Shown one piece after another: positions 16,451 to 25,482 of a DNA stretch of 64,000 bases. The number at the start of each line of letters is the position of its first letter. Position 1 is the stretch's first letter. Made by a program: the position numbers and the translations under genes. Under the pieces are notes generated by a model. The model was not told the DNA's origin. It did not search any database and saw only the letters and a list, made by a program, of their open reading frames with translations. Source of the DNA: Kuafuiihalomonas sp039024635 (GTDB lineage: Bacteria > Myxococcota > Kuafuiibacteriia > Kuafuiibacteriales > Kuafuiibacteriaceae); assembly GCA_039024635.1 (NCBI GenBank), contig JBCCQA010000026.1:14120-78119 (forward strand). Reading direction: 5' to 3'.

Positions 16451-18409
16451 GTGGAAGATTTCGGAAACGACGCCCTCCTCCAGCAGCTGCGAGAGGTCTT
16501 CTTCGAGGAATCCGAAGAAGGCCTGGCCCGGATGGAGGCCATCTTGGTCGAAGCGACCGACGGTCAGCCTTTGGCCGCCGAAGACATCAACTCGATGTTT
16601 CGAGTGATGCACTCGATCAAGGGCGGCGCGGGCACCATCGGCCTAAACGGCGTCGTTCGCGTGGCCCATGCGGCGGAGAGCTTTCTCGATGACGCGCGAG
16701 ACGGAGAGGTGGAGATCGGCGACGAGGACCGAAGCCGATTGCTGCGGATCCTCGACGAGCTTGGCGTACTCATCCAGGCCGCAAAGACGGGCGAAGAGGC
16801 TGACGAAGCGCCGGGCATTGCCCTCGCCGAAGAGCTGGGGGGTGGCTCCGGGGAGCCAATCGGTAAGGGGAGCTCGGCTGGAGGCGAAGGTAAGCAGCGT
16901 CTACGTGTCCGCCTGAATCCGAAGCCTGGTTTGATGGATTCGGGCAACGATCCCTACCGACTCCTTCTCGAGCTGGACGAGATGGTGGGCTTCGACGTCC
17001 GGGTGGACCACGCGGCTCTACCGCCGCTTCGAGATCTCGACCCCAGTGAGCTGTTCCTCAGCTGGGAGCTCGACACCAAGGCGCCGATCGAAACCGAAGA
17101 AGTCGCGGAGATCTTCTCTTGGATTGACGACCTGGCCGAGATCGAAATTGGCCCCATCCCGGTTCAAAAGAGGGAGCGGACCGCTGCCGCCGCCGCCGGG
17201 GGACCGAGCGCGGCGCCGGGCGCCACGTCCTCCTCCATCCGGGTCCAGCTCAGCAAGGTGGACCGGCTCATGAACTTGGTCGGAGAGCTGGTCATCACCC
17301 AGTCCATGCTCAGTCAGCTCACGGCCTCCGACGACGGCCGCAGCTCTGAGCGCTGGCTGCAGGGCCTGTCGCAGTTGCAACGCAACACCCGGGACCTTCA
17401 GGAGTCGGTGATGGGCATTCGGATGGTGCCCATGAGTTTCCTCTTCAGCCGTTTCCCTCGGATGGTTCGGGACCTCGCCATTCAGCTCGATAAGAAGGTC
17501 AAGCTCCTCATCCAGGGCGAGACCAATGAGCTCGACCGCACTCTGGTCGAACAGCTCTCGGATCCTCTCGTCCACTTGGTTCGTAATGCCATCGACCACG
17601 GCCTGGAGACGACGGCCGAACGGGCTTCGTCCGGAAAGAAGGAAGAGGGGCAGATCAGCCTCAGGGCCTTTCAGCAGGGCGACAAGATGATCGTCGAGGT
17701 CCGAGACGACGGAAAAGGCATCGACCACGAGAGGGTTCGAACCAAGGCCATCGAGAAGGGCCTCCTCGAGCCCGATCAGGAGTTGCCTCGGGATTCGATC
17801 CTCCAGTTGCTCTTTGAACCAGGCTTCTCGACCGCGGCTCAGGTGAGCGACCTGTCAGGTCGGGGGGTGGGCCTAGACGTGGTCCGTCGAAACATCCAGG
17901 CCATCGGCGGGACCCTGGAGATCGACTCCAAGCTAGGCACGGGCACGACCTTTACCCTCAAGCTCCCCCTGACCCTGGCCATTACTGACGGCCAGCTCGT
18001 CCGCATCTCGGACGAGACTTTCGTGGTACCGGTCCTCTCGATCGTCGAGTCGGTTCAGCGAAGCCGGGTCGACTTCACGATGCTCCCCAACGGTCGTTTC
18101 GTCACCGAGTTCCGCGGACAGCAGGTGCCGGTGGTCGACGGCGGCGAGGCCCTGGGCCTTCGATTTGCGCCTCAGACCGACGAAGCGCGAACCTTCGTCA
18201 TCGTTGAAGACGGTGGGCGCTGCCTGGCCCTAGGCGTGGACGAGCTCCTCGGGCAGCAGCAGGTGGTCGTGAAGAACCTCGAAGAAAACTTCGAGCGCGT
18301 CCACGGTATCTCGGGCGCCACCATTCTGGGCGACGGAAAAGTCGCCCTCATTCTCGAAGTAAGTGAGCTGGGCGGCCTCCGCGTCGTACCCAGCGAGGTA
18401 GCAGCATGA
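16451..18409 (+). CDS. cheA: chemotaxis histidine kinase CheA
   Basis: 652 residues from GTG. HPt domain with phospho-His54 (RVMHSIKGGAGTIG); a second domain around residues 150-235 in the P2 position; dimerisation helices from about 258 (SSIRVQLSKVDRLMNLVGELVI); HATPase with N box LVHLVRNAIDHGLE, G1 DDGKGID and G2 GRGVGLDVVRRNI; and a C-terminal CheW-like domain. It autophosphorylates in response to receptor state and passes phosphate to CheY and CheB. All catalytic motifs are intact. Its stop overlaps the cheW start (ATGA). Confidence 0.95.
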   Translation: MEDFGNDALLQQLREVFFEESEEGLARMEAILVEATDGQPLAAEDINSMFRVMHSIKGGAGTIGLNGVVRVAHAAESFLDDARDGEVEIGDEDRSRLLRILDELGVLIQAAKTGEEADEAPGIALAEELGGGSGEPIGKGSSAGGEGKQRLRVRLNPKPGLMDSGNDPYRLLLELDEMVGFDVRVDHAALPPLRDLDPSELFLSWELDTKAPIETEEVAEIFSWIDDLAEIEIGPIPVQKRERTAAAAAGGPSAAPGATSSSIRVQLSKVDRLMNLVGELVITQSMLSQLTASDDGRSSERWLQGLSQLQRNTRDLQESVMGIRMVPMSFLFSRFPRMVRDLAIQLDKKVKLLIQGETNELDRTLVEQLSDPLVHLVRNAIDHGLETTAERASSGKKEEGQISLRAFQQGDKMIVEVRDDGKGIDHERVRTKAIEKGLLEPDQELPRDSILQLLFEPGFSTAAQVSDLSGRGVGLDVVRRNIQAIGGTLEIDSKLGTGTTFTLKLPLTLAITDGQLVRISDETFVVPVLSIVESVQRSRVDFTMLPNGRFVTEFRGQQVPVVDGGEALGLRFAPQTDEARTFVIVEDGGRCLALGVDELLGQQQVVVKNLEENFERVHGISGATILGDGKVALILEVSELGGLRVVPSEVAA

Positions 18410-18885
18410 CGGCTGAAGCATCATCCCTTTCGCTCGACACACAGAGCGCCGACGTGACCCAACTCTTCTCCTTCCGAGTGGGAGAGCAGAAGTATGCTCT
18501 CGACATCCTGAGGGTTCAGGAGATTCGACGCTGGGAGCAGTGCACCAAGCTGCCCCACGCCCCGGAAGAGGTACGCGGCGTCATCAATCTGCGGGGGGCC
18601 ATCGTTCCGGTGGTCGACCTTCGTCTCCGGTTCGGCTGTGAGGCGAGCTATCTACCTACGACGGTCATCGTGATCGTCAGGGTCCTCAACGGGCCGAAAG
18701 AGAAAATCGTGGGCGTCGTCGTGGACGCCGTCCTCGATGTGTTCACCACCAACCAAGAGCAGATTCACGACTGTCCCGACATCGGTGTCCCAGGTGGGCT
18801 CGATTTTGTGACGGGCATGGTGAAGCAGGCCGAAGATATGCTCATCGTCATCGACGTCGACGAGATGCTTGGCCACGACAACTGA
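18406..18885 (+). CDS. cheW: chemotaxis coupling protein CheW
   Basis: 159 residues. A single CheW domain: LFSFRVGEQKYALDILRVQEIRRW, the loop PHAPEEVRGVINLRGAIVPVVDLRLRFG and VVVDAVLDVF. It couples receptor arrays to CheA. It is translationally coupled to cheA by a four-nucleotide overlap and lies 14 nt before the receptor gene. Confidence 0.95.
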   Translation: MTAEASSLSLDTQSADVTQLFSFRVGEQKYALDILRVQEIRRWEQCTKLPHAPEEVRGVINLRGAIVPVVDLRLRFGCEASYLPTTVIVIVRVLNGPKEKIVGVVVDAVLDVFTTNQEQIHDCPDIGVPGGLDFVTGMVKQAEDMLIVIDVDEMLGHDN

Positions 18886-18899
18886 AGAAAGACCTAGAC

Positions 18900-21491
18900 A
18901 TGGCGACCAAGACGAGAAACACCACCAACCGGGCCCGACGGCCCCAGCAGCCGAACTTCAAGGCGGCCGAAGCGCTCTCCATGAAGGGAAGCGCTCGGGA
19001 ATCACTCCACCATTTCGCCGAGGCACTGGCCGAGGACAGCCGGGCAAGCGCCGTTCACGTCTGGGCCTGCGACGATAGCCTGACGCTGGTCGTCGGCGCC
19101 GGACCCGGCCACGTGGAAGAGCTCGACTTCCCTTGCGTCCTGGATCGCCGGGCGCCGGACGACGTTGTGCGGGCATGGATCCAGCGTGCGCCGGTCAGCT
19201 CCGATACCAGCTTGGGTCGTCGAGGCGAAGTCCTCAGCCGTCGAGGCCTGCGCGCCGTATGTCATCCTGTCGTCTGGCAAGACGAGGTCTGCTGCGTGGT
19301 CGAAGTCATTCGGCCGATGGCGGCCAAGGTCTCGGCCGCGGTCTCCAAGAAGTTGAGCGACTTCCTCGAGAGCCACGCCTCTGCTCTGGCCTCGGCCTTA
19401 CGGATGCAAGACTTCGAAGACCAGGTCACGAACGGGGATGCAGCTCGGAGGGCCACCGTCGCCGTCCAGGAAGGCCAGACCGAAGATGAGATGGTCGACG
19501 CCGCGCTCTCCACGATCTGCCAGAACTTTGGATGGGAGTACGGATCCTACTGGACCGTGGACGAGGCCCAGGGGGCCCTCGTGTTCGCCCGCGAGTCGGG
19601 GACGGTCTCGGAGGCCTTCAAGCAGGTCACGCGGTCGGCCAGCTTCGCCAAGGGGGTCGGGCTCAGTGGCCGGACTTGGGCAAAGGGGGACGTCGTAGCG
19701 GTCGAGGACTTGGGCGAGCTCCAGGACTGCTGCCGTCGCGAGTCGGCCCAGGCGGCCGGCGTCCGAAGTGGCGTTTGTCTGCCCATCAAGGTGGACGGGG
19801 AGATTGTCGCCACGATGGACTTCTTCATGACGCGCTACGAGGCGGTGTCCAAGCATCGACAGGACTGCCTCCGTGACATGGCCTCGGCGTTGTCCGTCGC
19901 CTTGAAGCGGGTTCGGGCCGCCCGAGCGATGAAGGAGATCGTCACCCGAGCCGATATGCTAGAGAGCGCGGTCGACAATGGACAACGATTCTTCATGGTC
20001 GTGGACCGGGACTTCAAGGTTCAGTTCATGAACCAGGCTTCTCGAGCTCTGCTCGAGAAGCACTCCGAGAAATTCCGTCACCGCTGGCCCGCCTTTGACG
20101 TCGACAGCGTCATGGGCTCCAGCGTGGACTTCTTTCACAAGAACCCGGCCCACCAGCGGAACATGCTCGATGACCCGAGCAAGTTGCCCATGCGGCACCA
20201 GATCGACATTGAAGGCCTCAAGTTTTACATCAACGTGGCCGCCATCGTGGATGCCGACGGAGAGTACATCGGCAACTCCATGGAGCTGGAGGACGTCACC
20301 AGTCAAATGGACGCCGAGAGCCAGATCGGTCGGCTCATCGCGCAGGCCTCTTCGGGTGAGCTCGAGGGTCGACTCGAAGCATCGAGCTGGGAGGGTTTCC
20401 TGGGCAAGGTCGGACAGGGGATCAACGAGCTCCTCGACGTGGTCGTGAAGCCCTTGGCCGAGGTGCAAGAAGGTCTGGGTCGGCTGAGCGAAGGTGCCCT
20501 CGACTTCGAGATGTCCAGGGATCACCAGGGTCAGTTCGGCCAGATGGCGAGCTCGTACAACCACACCGTCGAGACCCTGCGGGATACCGTTGGCAAGATC
20601 CTCAAGGCGGCGGCCGGCATCGGCGATGGCGTCTCTCAGATCAGCGCCGGCAACAACGACCTGAGTTCCCGTACCCAGGAGCAGGCGGCAGCCATCGAAG
20701 AGACGGCGGCCACGGTCGTGGAGCTCACGGGGACCGTGAAGCAGAACGCGACCAACGCCGGCGAGGCGACGCAGCTCGCGGTCCACGCCCGTTCGGCGGC
20801 CGAGGACGGTGGCAAGGTGGTCGGCAGCGCGGTGGGCGCCATGCAGGAGATCAACAAGTCGAGCAAGCGGATCGCCGACATCATCGGGGTCATCGACGAG
20901 ATCGCCTTCCAGACCAACCTCCTTGCCCTCAACGCCGCCGTCGAAGCGGCTCGAGCTGGCGAACAGGGCCGCGGTTTCGCGGTCGTGGCGGGCGAGGTCC
21001 GGAACCTGGCCCAGCGAAGCGCCGAAGCCGCCAAAGAGATCAAGGGCCTCATCAACGACAGCGTCGAGAAGGTCGAAGAGGGGTCACGGCTGGTCGACCA
21101 GTCTGGCGAGACTCTGGGCGACATCATCAAGAACGTCACCCGGGTCAGCGACATCATCGCGGAGATCTCGGCCGCCAGCAACGAGCAGGCGACTGCCATC
21201 GAGCAAGTGAACACCACGGTCGGTCAGATGGACCAGAACACCCAGCAGAATGCGGGTCTGGTCGAGGAGGCCGCGGCGGCCAGCATGTCGGTCAATCGTG
21301 AAGCTCAGCAGATGCGTCAGATGATGGCCTTCTTCAAGATGGGCGAGGGCGAGCTCGAGGTCGTGGCTGACGAGCCCATGTCGGTGGCGCCGGCGCCGCC
21401 TGTGACTCGCGCCAAGCCGTCGGCTGGGCAGGTCCCTGCTGCGGTCGCAGCGTCGCGGACTCAAGAATCCGACGACTGGCAGGAGTTCTGA
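18900..21491 (+). CDS. soluble methyl-accepting receptor with GAF and PAS domains and CheR/B tether
   Basis: 863 residues and no membrane segment, so a cytoplasmic receptor. A GAF-like domain (about 40-165), a second clear GAF (about 190-335, FGWEYGSYWTVDE, GVRSGVCLPIKVDG) and a PAS (about 350-475, FFMVVDRDFKVQFMNQASRALL) precede a HAMP-like linker. The signalling hairpin runs from about 575 to 800 with tip IDEIAFQTNLLALNAAVEAARAGEQG. The last residues, DDWQEF, fit the xWxxF-type pentapeptide that docks CheR and CheB on receptors. The genes for both enzymes follow directly. The ligand, gas or redox signal sensed is unknown. Confidence 0.92.
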   Translation: MATKTRNTTNRARRPQQPNFKAAEALSMKGSARESLHHFAEALAEDSRASAVHVWACDDSLTLVVGAGPGHVEELDFPCVLDRRAPDDVVRAWIQRAPVSSDTSLGRRGEVLSRRGLRAVCHPVVWQDEVCCVVEVIRPMAAKVSAAVSKKLSDFLESHASALASALRMQDFEDQVTNGDAARRATVAVQEGQTEDEMVDAALSTICQNFGWEYGSYWTVDEAQGALVFARESGTVSEAFKQVTRSASFAKGVGLSGRTWAKGDVVAVEDLGELQDCCRRESAQAAGVRSGVCLPIKVDGEIVATMDFFMTRYEAVSKHRQDCLRDMASALSVALKRVRAARAMKEIVTRADMLESAVDNGQRFFMVVDRDFKVQFMNQASRALLEKHSEKFRHRWPAFDVDSVMGSSVDFFHKNPAHQRNMLDDPSKLPMRHQIDIEGLKFYINVAAIVDADGEYIGNSMELEDVTSQMDAESQIGRLIAQASSGELEGRLEASSWEGFLGKVGQGINELLDVVVKPLAEVQEGLGRLSEGALDFEMSRDHQGQFGQMASSYNHTVETLRDTVGKILKAAAGIGDGVSQISAGNNDLSSRTQEQAAAIEETAATVVELTGTVKQNATNAGEATQLAVHARSAAEDGGKVVGSAVGAMQEINKSSKRIADIIGVIDEIAFQTNLLALNAAVEAARAGEQGRGFAVVAGEVRNLAQRSAEAAKEIKGLINDSVEKVEEGSRLVDQSGETLGDIIKNVTRVSDIIAEISAASNEQATAIEQVNTTVGQMDQNTQQNAGLVEEAAAASMSVNREAQQMRQMMAFFKMGEGELEVVADEPMSVAPAPPVTRAKPSAGQVPAAVAASRTQESDDWQEF

Positions 21492-21500
21492 TTCTAGGCC

Positions 21501-22301
21501 ATGGAAGCTCGGGCTCGGGAGTTCCCGTTCTCGGACGCCGACTTTCGTTGGGTACAATCCACGGCGAAGTCGGTGTTCGGGGTGCACATCGTCGATGACA
21601 AGCGCGACCTTGTCTATAGTCGTCTGGCGCCGGTTCTCCGGCGCCACGAGCTCTCTTTCGAGAGCTTGCGATCCGCGGTCAAGGAAAGGGATCTCGAGCA
21701 GGCCTTCATCGACGCACTAACGACCAACGTCACCAGCTTTTTCCGAGAGCCCCATCACTTCGAACTCTTGGCTAACTTCGCCCGAGAGCGCGGTACGGCC
21801 GGCGTGCGCCTGTGGAGCGCGGGCTGCTCTTTGGGCATGGAGCCCTACAGTGCTGCCATGACCCTGCGCGAGGTTGGCGCCGGTCCGGTCAAGATCCTGG
21901 GCACCGACGTCGACTCCAAGGCTGTCTCCATCGCTCGGTCTGGTGTTTACGAGCTCGACGTGCTGAGCGACGTCCCGGTAGAGCGGCTCCGGCGTCACTT
22001 CGTTCGGGGAGGCGGTGCGAACGCACGAAAAGCCAAGCTCAAACCCGAAACCCACAGCCTCGTAACCGTCAACCAGCTCAATCTGATGGCGAAGTGGCCT
22101 TTCCAGAGGAGCTTCGACGTCGTCTTTTGTCGTAACGTCCTCATCTATTTCGACAGCAAAGAGAAGGCTGAGCTCATCCGGCGCTTCGTCGCCCAACTGC
22201 GCCCAGGCGGGTTACTATTCCTCGGCCACTCCGAGTCGGCCCAAGGGGTCGATGTCCCCCTCGAGTCTTTGGGTCGTACCACCTATAGGCGAGCCTCATG
22301 A
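21501..22301 (+). CDS. cheR: chemotaxis protein methyltransferase CheR
   Basis: 266 residues. The N-terminal helical domain (residues 1-75) is followed by the SAM-binding region RLWSAGCSLGMEPYSAAM, the acidic strand LGTDVDSKAVSIARSGVY and the catalytic-region motif DVVFCRNVLIYFD. CheR methylates receptor glutamates. It begins nine nt after the receptor stop and overlaps cheB by four nt. Confidence 0.95.
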   Translation: MEARAREFPFSDADFRWVQSTAKSVFGVHIVDDKRDLVYSRLAPVLRRHELSFESLRSAVKERDLEQAFIDALTTNVTSFFREPHHFELLANFARERGTAGVRLWSAGCSLGMEPYSAAMTLREVGAGPVKILGTDVDSKAVSIARSGVYELDVLSDVPVERLRRHFVRGGGANARKAKLKPETHSLVTVNQLNLMAKWPFQRSFDVVFCRNVLIYFDSKEKAELIRRFVAQLRPGGLLFLGHSESAQGVDVPLESLGRTTYRRAS

Positions 22302-23338
22302 AGCGAGTTCTGATCGTCGACGACTCTGCCCTCGTCCGGAAGCTGCTCAGCGATATCATCGAGAGCTCCCCGGATTTCACCGTCGTAGGCAGCGCTCGAG
22401 ATCCCTACGAGGCGCGGGAGCTGATCAAGCGATGCAACCCCGACGTTCTGACCCTGGACGTCGAGATGCCCCGCATGGACGGTGTCACTTTCCTCTCAAA
22501 CCTCATGCGATTGAGGCCGATGCCGGTCCTGATGGTCTCCTCCCTGACCGACAAGTCGGCTGACGTCACGTTGAAGGCGATGGAGCTTGGCGCTGTCGAC
22601 TATGTCTCCAAGCCCAAGGAAGACTTGGCTCGCTCGCTCCCACTCTACAAGGAAGAGGTTCTGGAAAAGCTCCGGACAGCCGCAAGGGCCCAAGTCCGGC
22701 GTATCGAGCGCAAGGTCGGAAAGCCTGTCCTCACCTCCATCAAGACGACTCATGGCGTGATAGGGATCGGTGCCTCCACGGGTGGGACAGAGGCCATTCG
22801 ATCTGTCCTCGAGCGCCTGCCGGCCGACGCACCCGGCGTCGTCATTACCCAGCACATCCCTGAGACCTTCAGCAGGGCCTTTGCCCGAACCCTAAACGCT
22901 GCGTCGGCCATGCGGGTCCTGCAGGCCGAAGGCGGAGAAGAAATCAAGCCCGGCTTCGCCTTCGTGGCTCCTGGCAACAGGCACCTTCGGGTGGTCCGCT
23001 CGGGTGCCCGCTATCATGTTCGCCTCGATGATGGACCGCCCGTGAACCTCCACAAGCCCGCGGTGGACGTGATGTTCCAGTCGATTGCCCAGCAGGTCGG
23101 ACGCAACGCGGTCTGCGCCATCCTCACCGGAATGGGGGCCGACGGTGCAGCGGGCCTACTCCAGGTTCGGAAAGCAGGGGGAAAGACCATCGCCCAAGAC
23201 GAGGCCAGCTCGGTCGTCTACGGAATGCCCCGGGAGGCGGCCACCATGGGAGCTGCCGACCGGATACTATCCTTGGACCAGGTCCCAACGGCGCTGCTGG
23301 CTGCCTTCAAGGAGCGTACGTCTTCCCAGATCGGCTAG
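22298..23338 (+). CDS. cheB: chemotaxis response regulator protein-glutamate methylesterase CheB
   Basis: 346 residues. Receiver domain with phospho-acceptor Asp54 (LTLDVEMPRMDG), then a linker and the methylesterase domain from about 150. Its triad is visible as Ser in GIGASTGGTEAI, His in VITQHIPETF and Asp in TGMGADGAAGL. It removes receptor methyl groups and is activated by CheA phosphate. Its TAG stop shares the sequence CTAG with the TAG of the convergent gene on the other strand, marking the end of the che operon. Confidence 0.95.
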   Translation: MKRVLIVDDSALVRKLLSDIIESSPDFTVVGSARDPYEARELIKRCNPDVLTLDVEMPRMDGVTFLSNLMRLRPMPVLMVSSLTDKSADVTLKAMELGAVDYVSKPKEDLARSLPLYKEEVLEKLRTAARAQVRRIERKVGKPVLTSIKTTHGVIGIGASTGGTEAIRSVLERLPADAPGVVITQHIPETFSRAFARTLNAASAMRVLQAEGGEEIKPGFAFVAPGNRHLRVVRSGARYHVRLDDGPPVNLHKPAVDVMFQSIAQQVGRNAVCAILTGMGADGAAGLLQVRKAGGKTIAQDEASSVVYGMPREAATMGAADRILSLDQVPTALLAAFKERTSSQIG

Positions 23339-24150
23339 AGCCGAAGCGTGGCGACGACTCGGTTTCCGGGCGGCAGATAGTCGATGTGGGTGAAGCTCAG
23401 CGCTCGTGCTAGCTGAATACCGCGACCTTGGTAACCGTTGTCGTCCTGGTGAACCTCATTCCATGTGAAGCCCGCGCCTTCGTCCTCGATCGTGAGCTCA
23501 ATACGATCTTCCAGTCGCTGCACGTAAACCGAGGCGCGACGGCTCCCTAGCTTCGGATCTCGTAGACGACGCTCGATTTCCTGGTCCAGCTTACCTTTCT
23601 CTATCAAGAGCTGCTTTGTCGGCCCCCCGACGGCTAGGTTCCCATGCTCGACTGCGTTGATCATCAACTCGAGGATCCCGACCCCAGCTGTGCTGGGCCG
23701 AGGATACATGCGGCTCAAGCTTCCGGCGATGGAGACGGCTTGGCTACGTGTTCGAAAAGAGAAGTGAGCCTCCGTCAAGTGGCACAAGCCGTCTTGGTCC
23801 CGAGCCAGCTCTGCGTTCAGCGCCCGTAGTCGGGCGTGGGCGCGAAGGGCACGATCGGCGAGGGCTAAGAGCCTGGCTTTGCTGACCGGTTTACGGGTGG
23901 TGTAGTACCCCGTGGACCCGGAGGACCCTTCTACTTCCCCTTCTCCATGCGAATCGTCAACGAGGAGGATGACCGGGCGTTGGGCGTAGTCGAAGCTGCG
24001 AGCCAGCCCATACTCCACGACCAGTAGATCGAAGCGCTCGCTTGGTTCCGGAAACTCTTCGAAGTGGGCCACCGAGAAGCCGCCGTCGCTCAGGTAGCCC
24101 GAGAGCGTCCTGGCCTGAAGCGGGTCTCGTTCGACCAGCAGTGCCTGCAC
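23335..24150 (-). CDS. pseudo-receiver/HATPase protein (RsbW-like anti-sigma kinase domain)
   Basis: 271 residues. Residues 1-110 resemble a receiver (ALLVERDPLQARTLSGYL, RPVILLVDD, RKPVSK with the conserved Lys-Pro), but the phospho-acceptor position is Glu46 (DLLVVEYG), so normal phosphorylation is unlikely. Residues 150-271 form a HATPase_c domain of the RsbW type: N box GILELMINAVEHGN, G1 IEDEGAGFTW, G2 GRGIQLARAL. Such domains phosphorylate STAS proteins and may bind sigma factors. A STAS gene is three nt upstream in the same operon, and another lies in the che operon. I infer a partner-switching module tied to the chemosensory system. Confidence 0.82.
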   Translation of the reverse strand: MQALLVERDPLQARTLSGYLSDGGFSVAHFEEFPEPSERFDLLVVEYGLARSFDYAQRPVILLVDDSHGEGEVEGSSGSTGYYTTRKPVSKARLLALADRALRAHARLRALNAELARDQDGLCHLTEAHFSFRTRSQAVSIAGSLSRMYPRPSTAGVGILELMINAVEHGNLAVGGPTKQLLIEKGKLDQEIERRLRDPKLGSRRASVYVQRLEDRIELTIEDEGAGFTWNEVHQDDNGYQGRGIQLARALSFTHIDYLPPGNRVVATLRL

Positions 24151-24153
24151 GAC

Positions 24154-24438
24154 TCAATTTCCCGTGGACTCGGAGAAGCCGGCCATGATCAGCGTGTCTC
24201 GGATCTCCGGTTTGGGGTCGGTAATCTCGAGCCGTTTGAACTGGCGTTTTGCCACACTGAGCATCCCGAGGGCCGAGGAGTCGAGTGAAGAGGTCTCTCT
24301 AAGATCGATCTGACAGATCTCAGCCTGGGCCAGGGAGTCGATGGCGGCACGGAACTCCTGGTGGAGTGAGAAGTCGAAGGGACCCAGAACCGCGACATAG
24401 GCCTTGTTGTCATTGATTGGTCTAGTACGTACTCTCAT
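24154..24438 (-). CDS. STAS-domain anti-sigma antagonist-like protein
   Basis: 94 residues, one STAS domain: AYVAVLGPFDFSLHQEFR, the strand ICQIDLRETSSLDSSALGML with Ser54/Ser55 at the canonical phosphorylation site (DSSALG), and a helical end. It is the likely substrate of the HATPase encoded three nt downstream. In classical partner switching, the unphosphorylated STAS protein captures the kinase. No sigma factor gene is nearby, so the output is unknown. Confidence 0.85.
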   Translation of the reverse strand: MRVRTRPINDNKAYVAVLGPFDFSLHQEFRAAIDSLAQAEICQIDLRETSSLDSSALGMLSVAKRQFKRLEITDPKPEIRDTLIMAGFSESTGN

Positions 24439-24461
24439 ATGGCTATCTCATAAGAATAGTT

Positions 24462-25364
24462 TCAAAATAGTTCGGCCGTACCCTCGTCGAGGTCCCACTG
24501 CTCGACCGGTGAGCGGCTGATCTCGGCCTGTCCCCTTTGGATGAGTACAGGCCCGATCGCCAGCTCGGCGTCCAAGCGGTCGAGGGAGCCTCGCACTTGT
24601 TCAATGAGCTGGCGGCACATGTCTTCGAACTGAAGGAGTCGGATGGCATCCGAAGCGCCCTTCTCTACCTCGGCCGTGTATTGGTCGGCGTGGGCGCGAG
24701 CGGCTTCGAGTTTGTCGGATGTCTGCTCGAGCAGCTCAACCATGGATCCAACGTTCTTTTGGACCTTCACCGCGTCTGACATGTCGTGGGAGGCCATAGC
24801 TGCGATCAGCGACCATACTGTATCGATACTTGTACGAGCTTCGCTGGTGTGGTTCGAGATCTCGTCTTTGAGACTGTCGACCTCGGTAGCGAGGGATTTG
24901 ATGCTCTCGGCTACGAGCTGAAAGGCCCGACCTTCTGCCCCCGCGCGGGCGGCCTCGATGGCTGCGTTGACGGCTAGAACTCGGGAATCGTCCGATATTC
25001 CCTCGATTCGCTCAAGCACCGCGAAGATTGAGTCCAAATGGGTCACCATGTCGTCGACCCTGTACGCGACTTCGATGGAGTGCGTGCTGAAGTGGAGGAT
25101 GAGGTCCCCGAAGGTCCCCATGAACTTGGCGGTGTGGTCCAAGAACCGACGGAAGTCGAGTTCGCCTTCTTGCTCGCCATCCTTCGCCTCGATGAGCCGC
25201 TGCATCTCCTGTCGCTGACTCTGCGCCGAGTTGCTCAGGGCTAAGATGGTGGTCTGGAGGTTTCCGACCGTGTCGGACAGGATGCTAGATAGTTGCCCCA
25301 GCCTTTCGGCTTCTGTAGCGGGCGAGAAGTCTCGCTCACGGAGCTCAGTCTCATTGGAGGCCAC
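24462..25364 (-). CDS. soluble receptor-like signalling protein
   Basis: 300 residues, no membrane segment and no sensory domain. The centre matches a chemoreceptor signalling hairpin: IEGISDDSRVLAVNAAIEAARAGAEGRAFQLVAESIKSLATEVD, in which the tip glutamates and the AAIEAARAGxxG core are kept. The helices on either side (about 30-125 and 190-260) are coiled-coil. A stretch LLQFEDMCRQLIEQV near the end resembles proteins that link such hairpins to CheZ-like or CheA partners. Together with the STAS and HATPase genes 23 nt downstream it appears to form one minus-strand operon, an unusual combination. Confidence 0.8.
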   Translation of the reverse strand: MASNETELRERDFSPATEAERLGQLSSILSDTVGNLQTTILALSNSAQSQRQEMQRLIEAKDGEQEGELDFRRFLDHTAKFMGTFGDLILHFSTHSIEVAYRVDDMVTHLDSIFAVLERIEGISDDSRVLAVNAAIEAARAGAEGRAFQLVAESIKSLATEVDSLKDEISNHTSEARTSIDTVWSLIAAMASHDMSDAVKVQKNVGSMVELLEQTSDKLEAARAHADQYTAEVEKGASDAIRLLQFEDMCRQLIEQVRGSLDRLDAELAIGPVLIQRGQAEISRSPVEQWDLDEGTAELF

Positions 25365-25482
25365 GGTCCGTATCCTTCATCGGTCGCCAAAGCGGACTCA
25401 TGAGGAAAAGGAGGGTCCAGTGTGGCTTCGGGGTTCAGCCGCCAGGATGTTTCGATTCGAGACATCGGGAGGCGAGCTAGGC

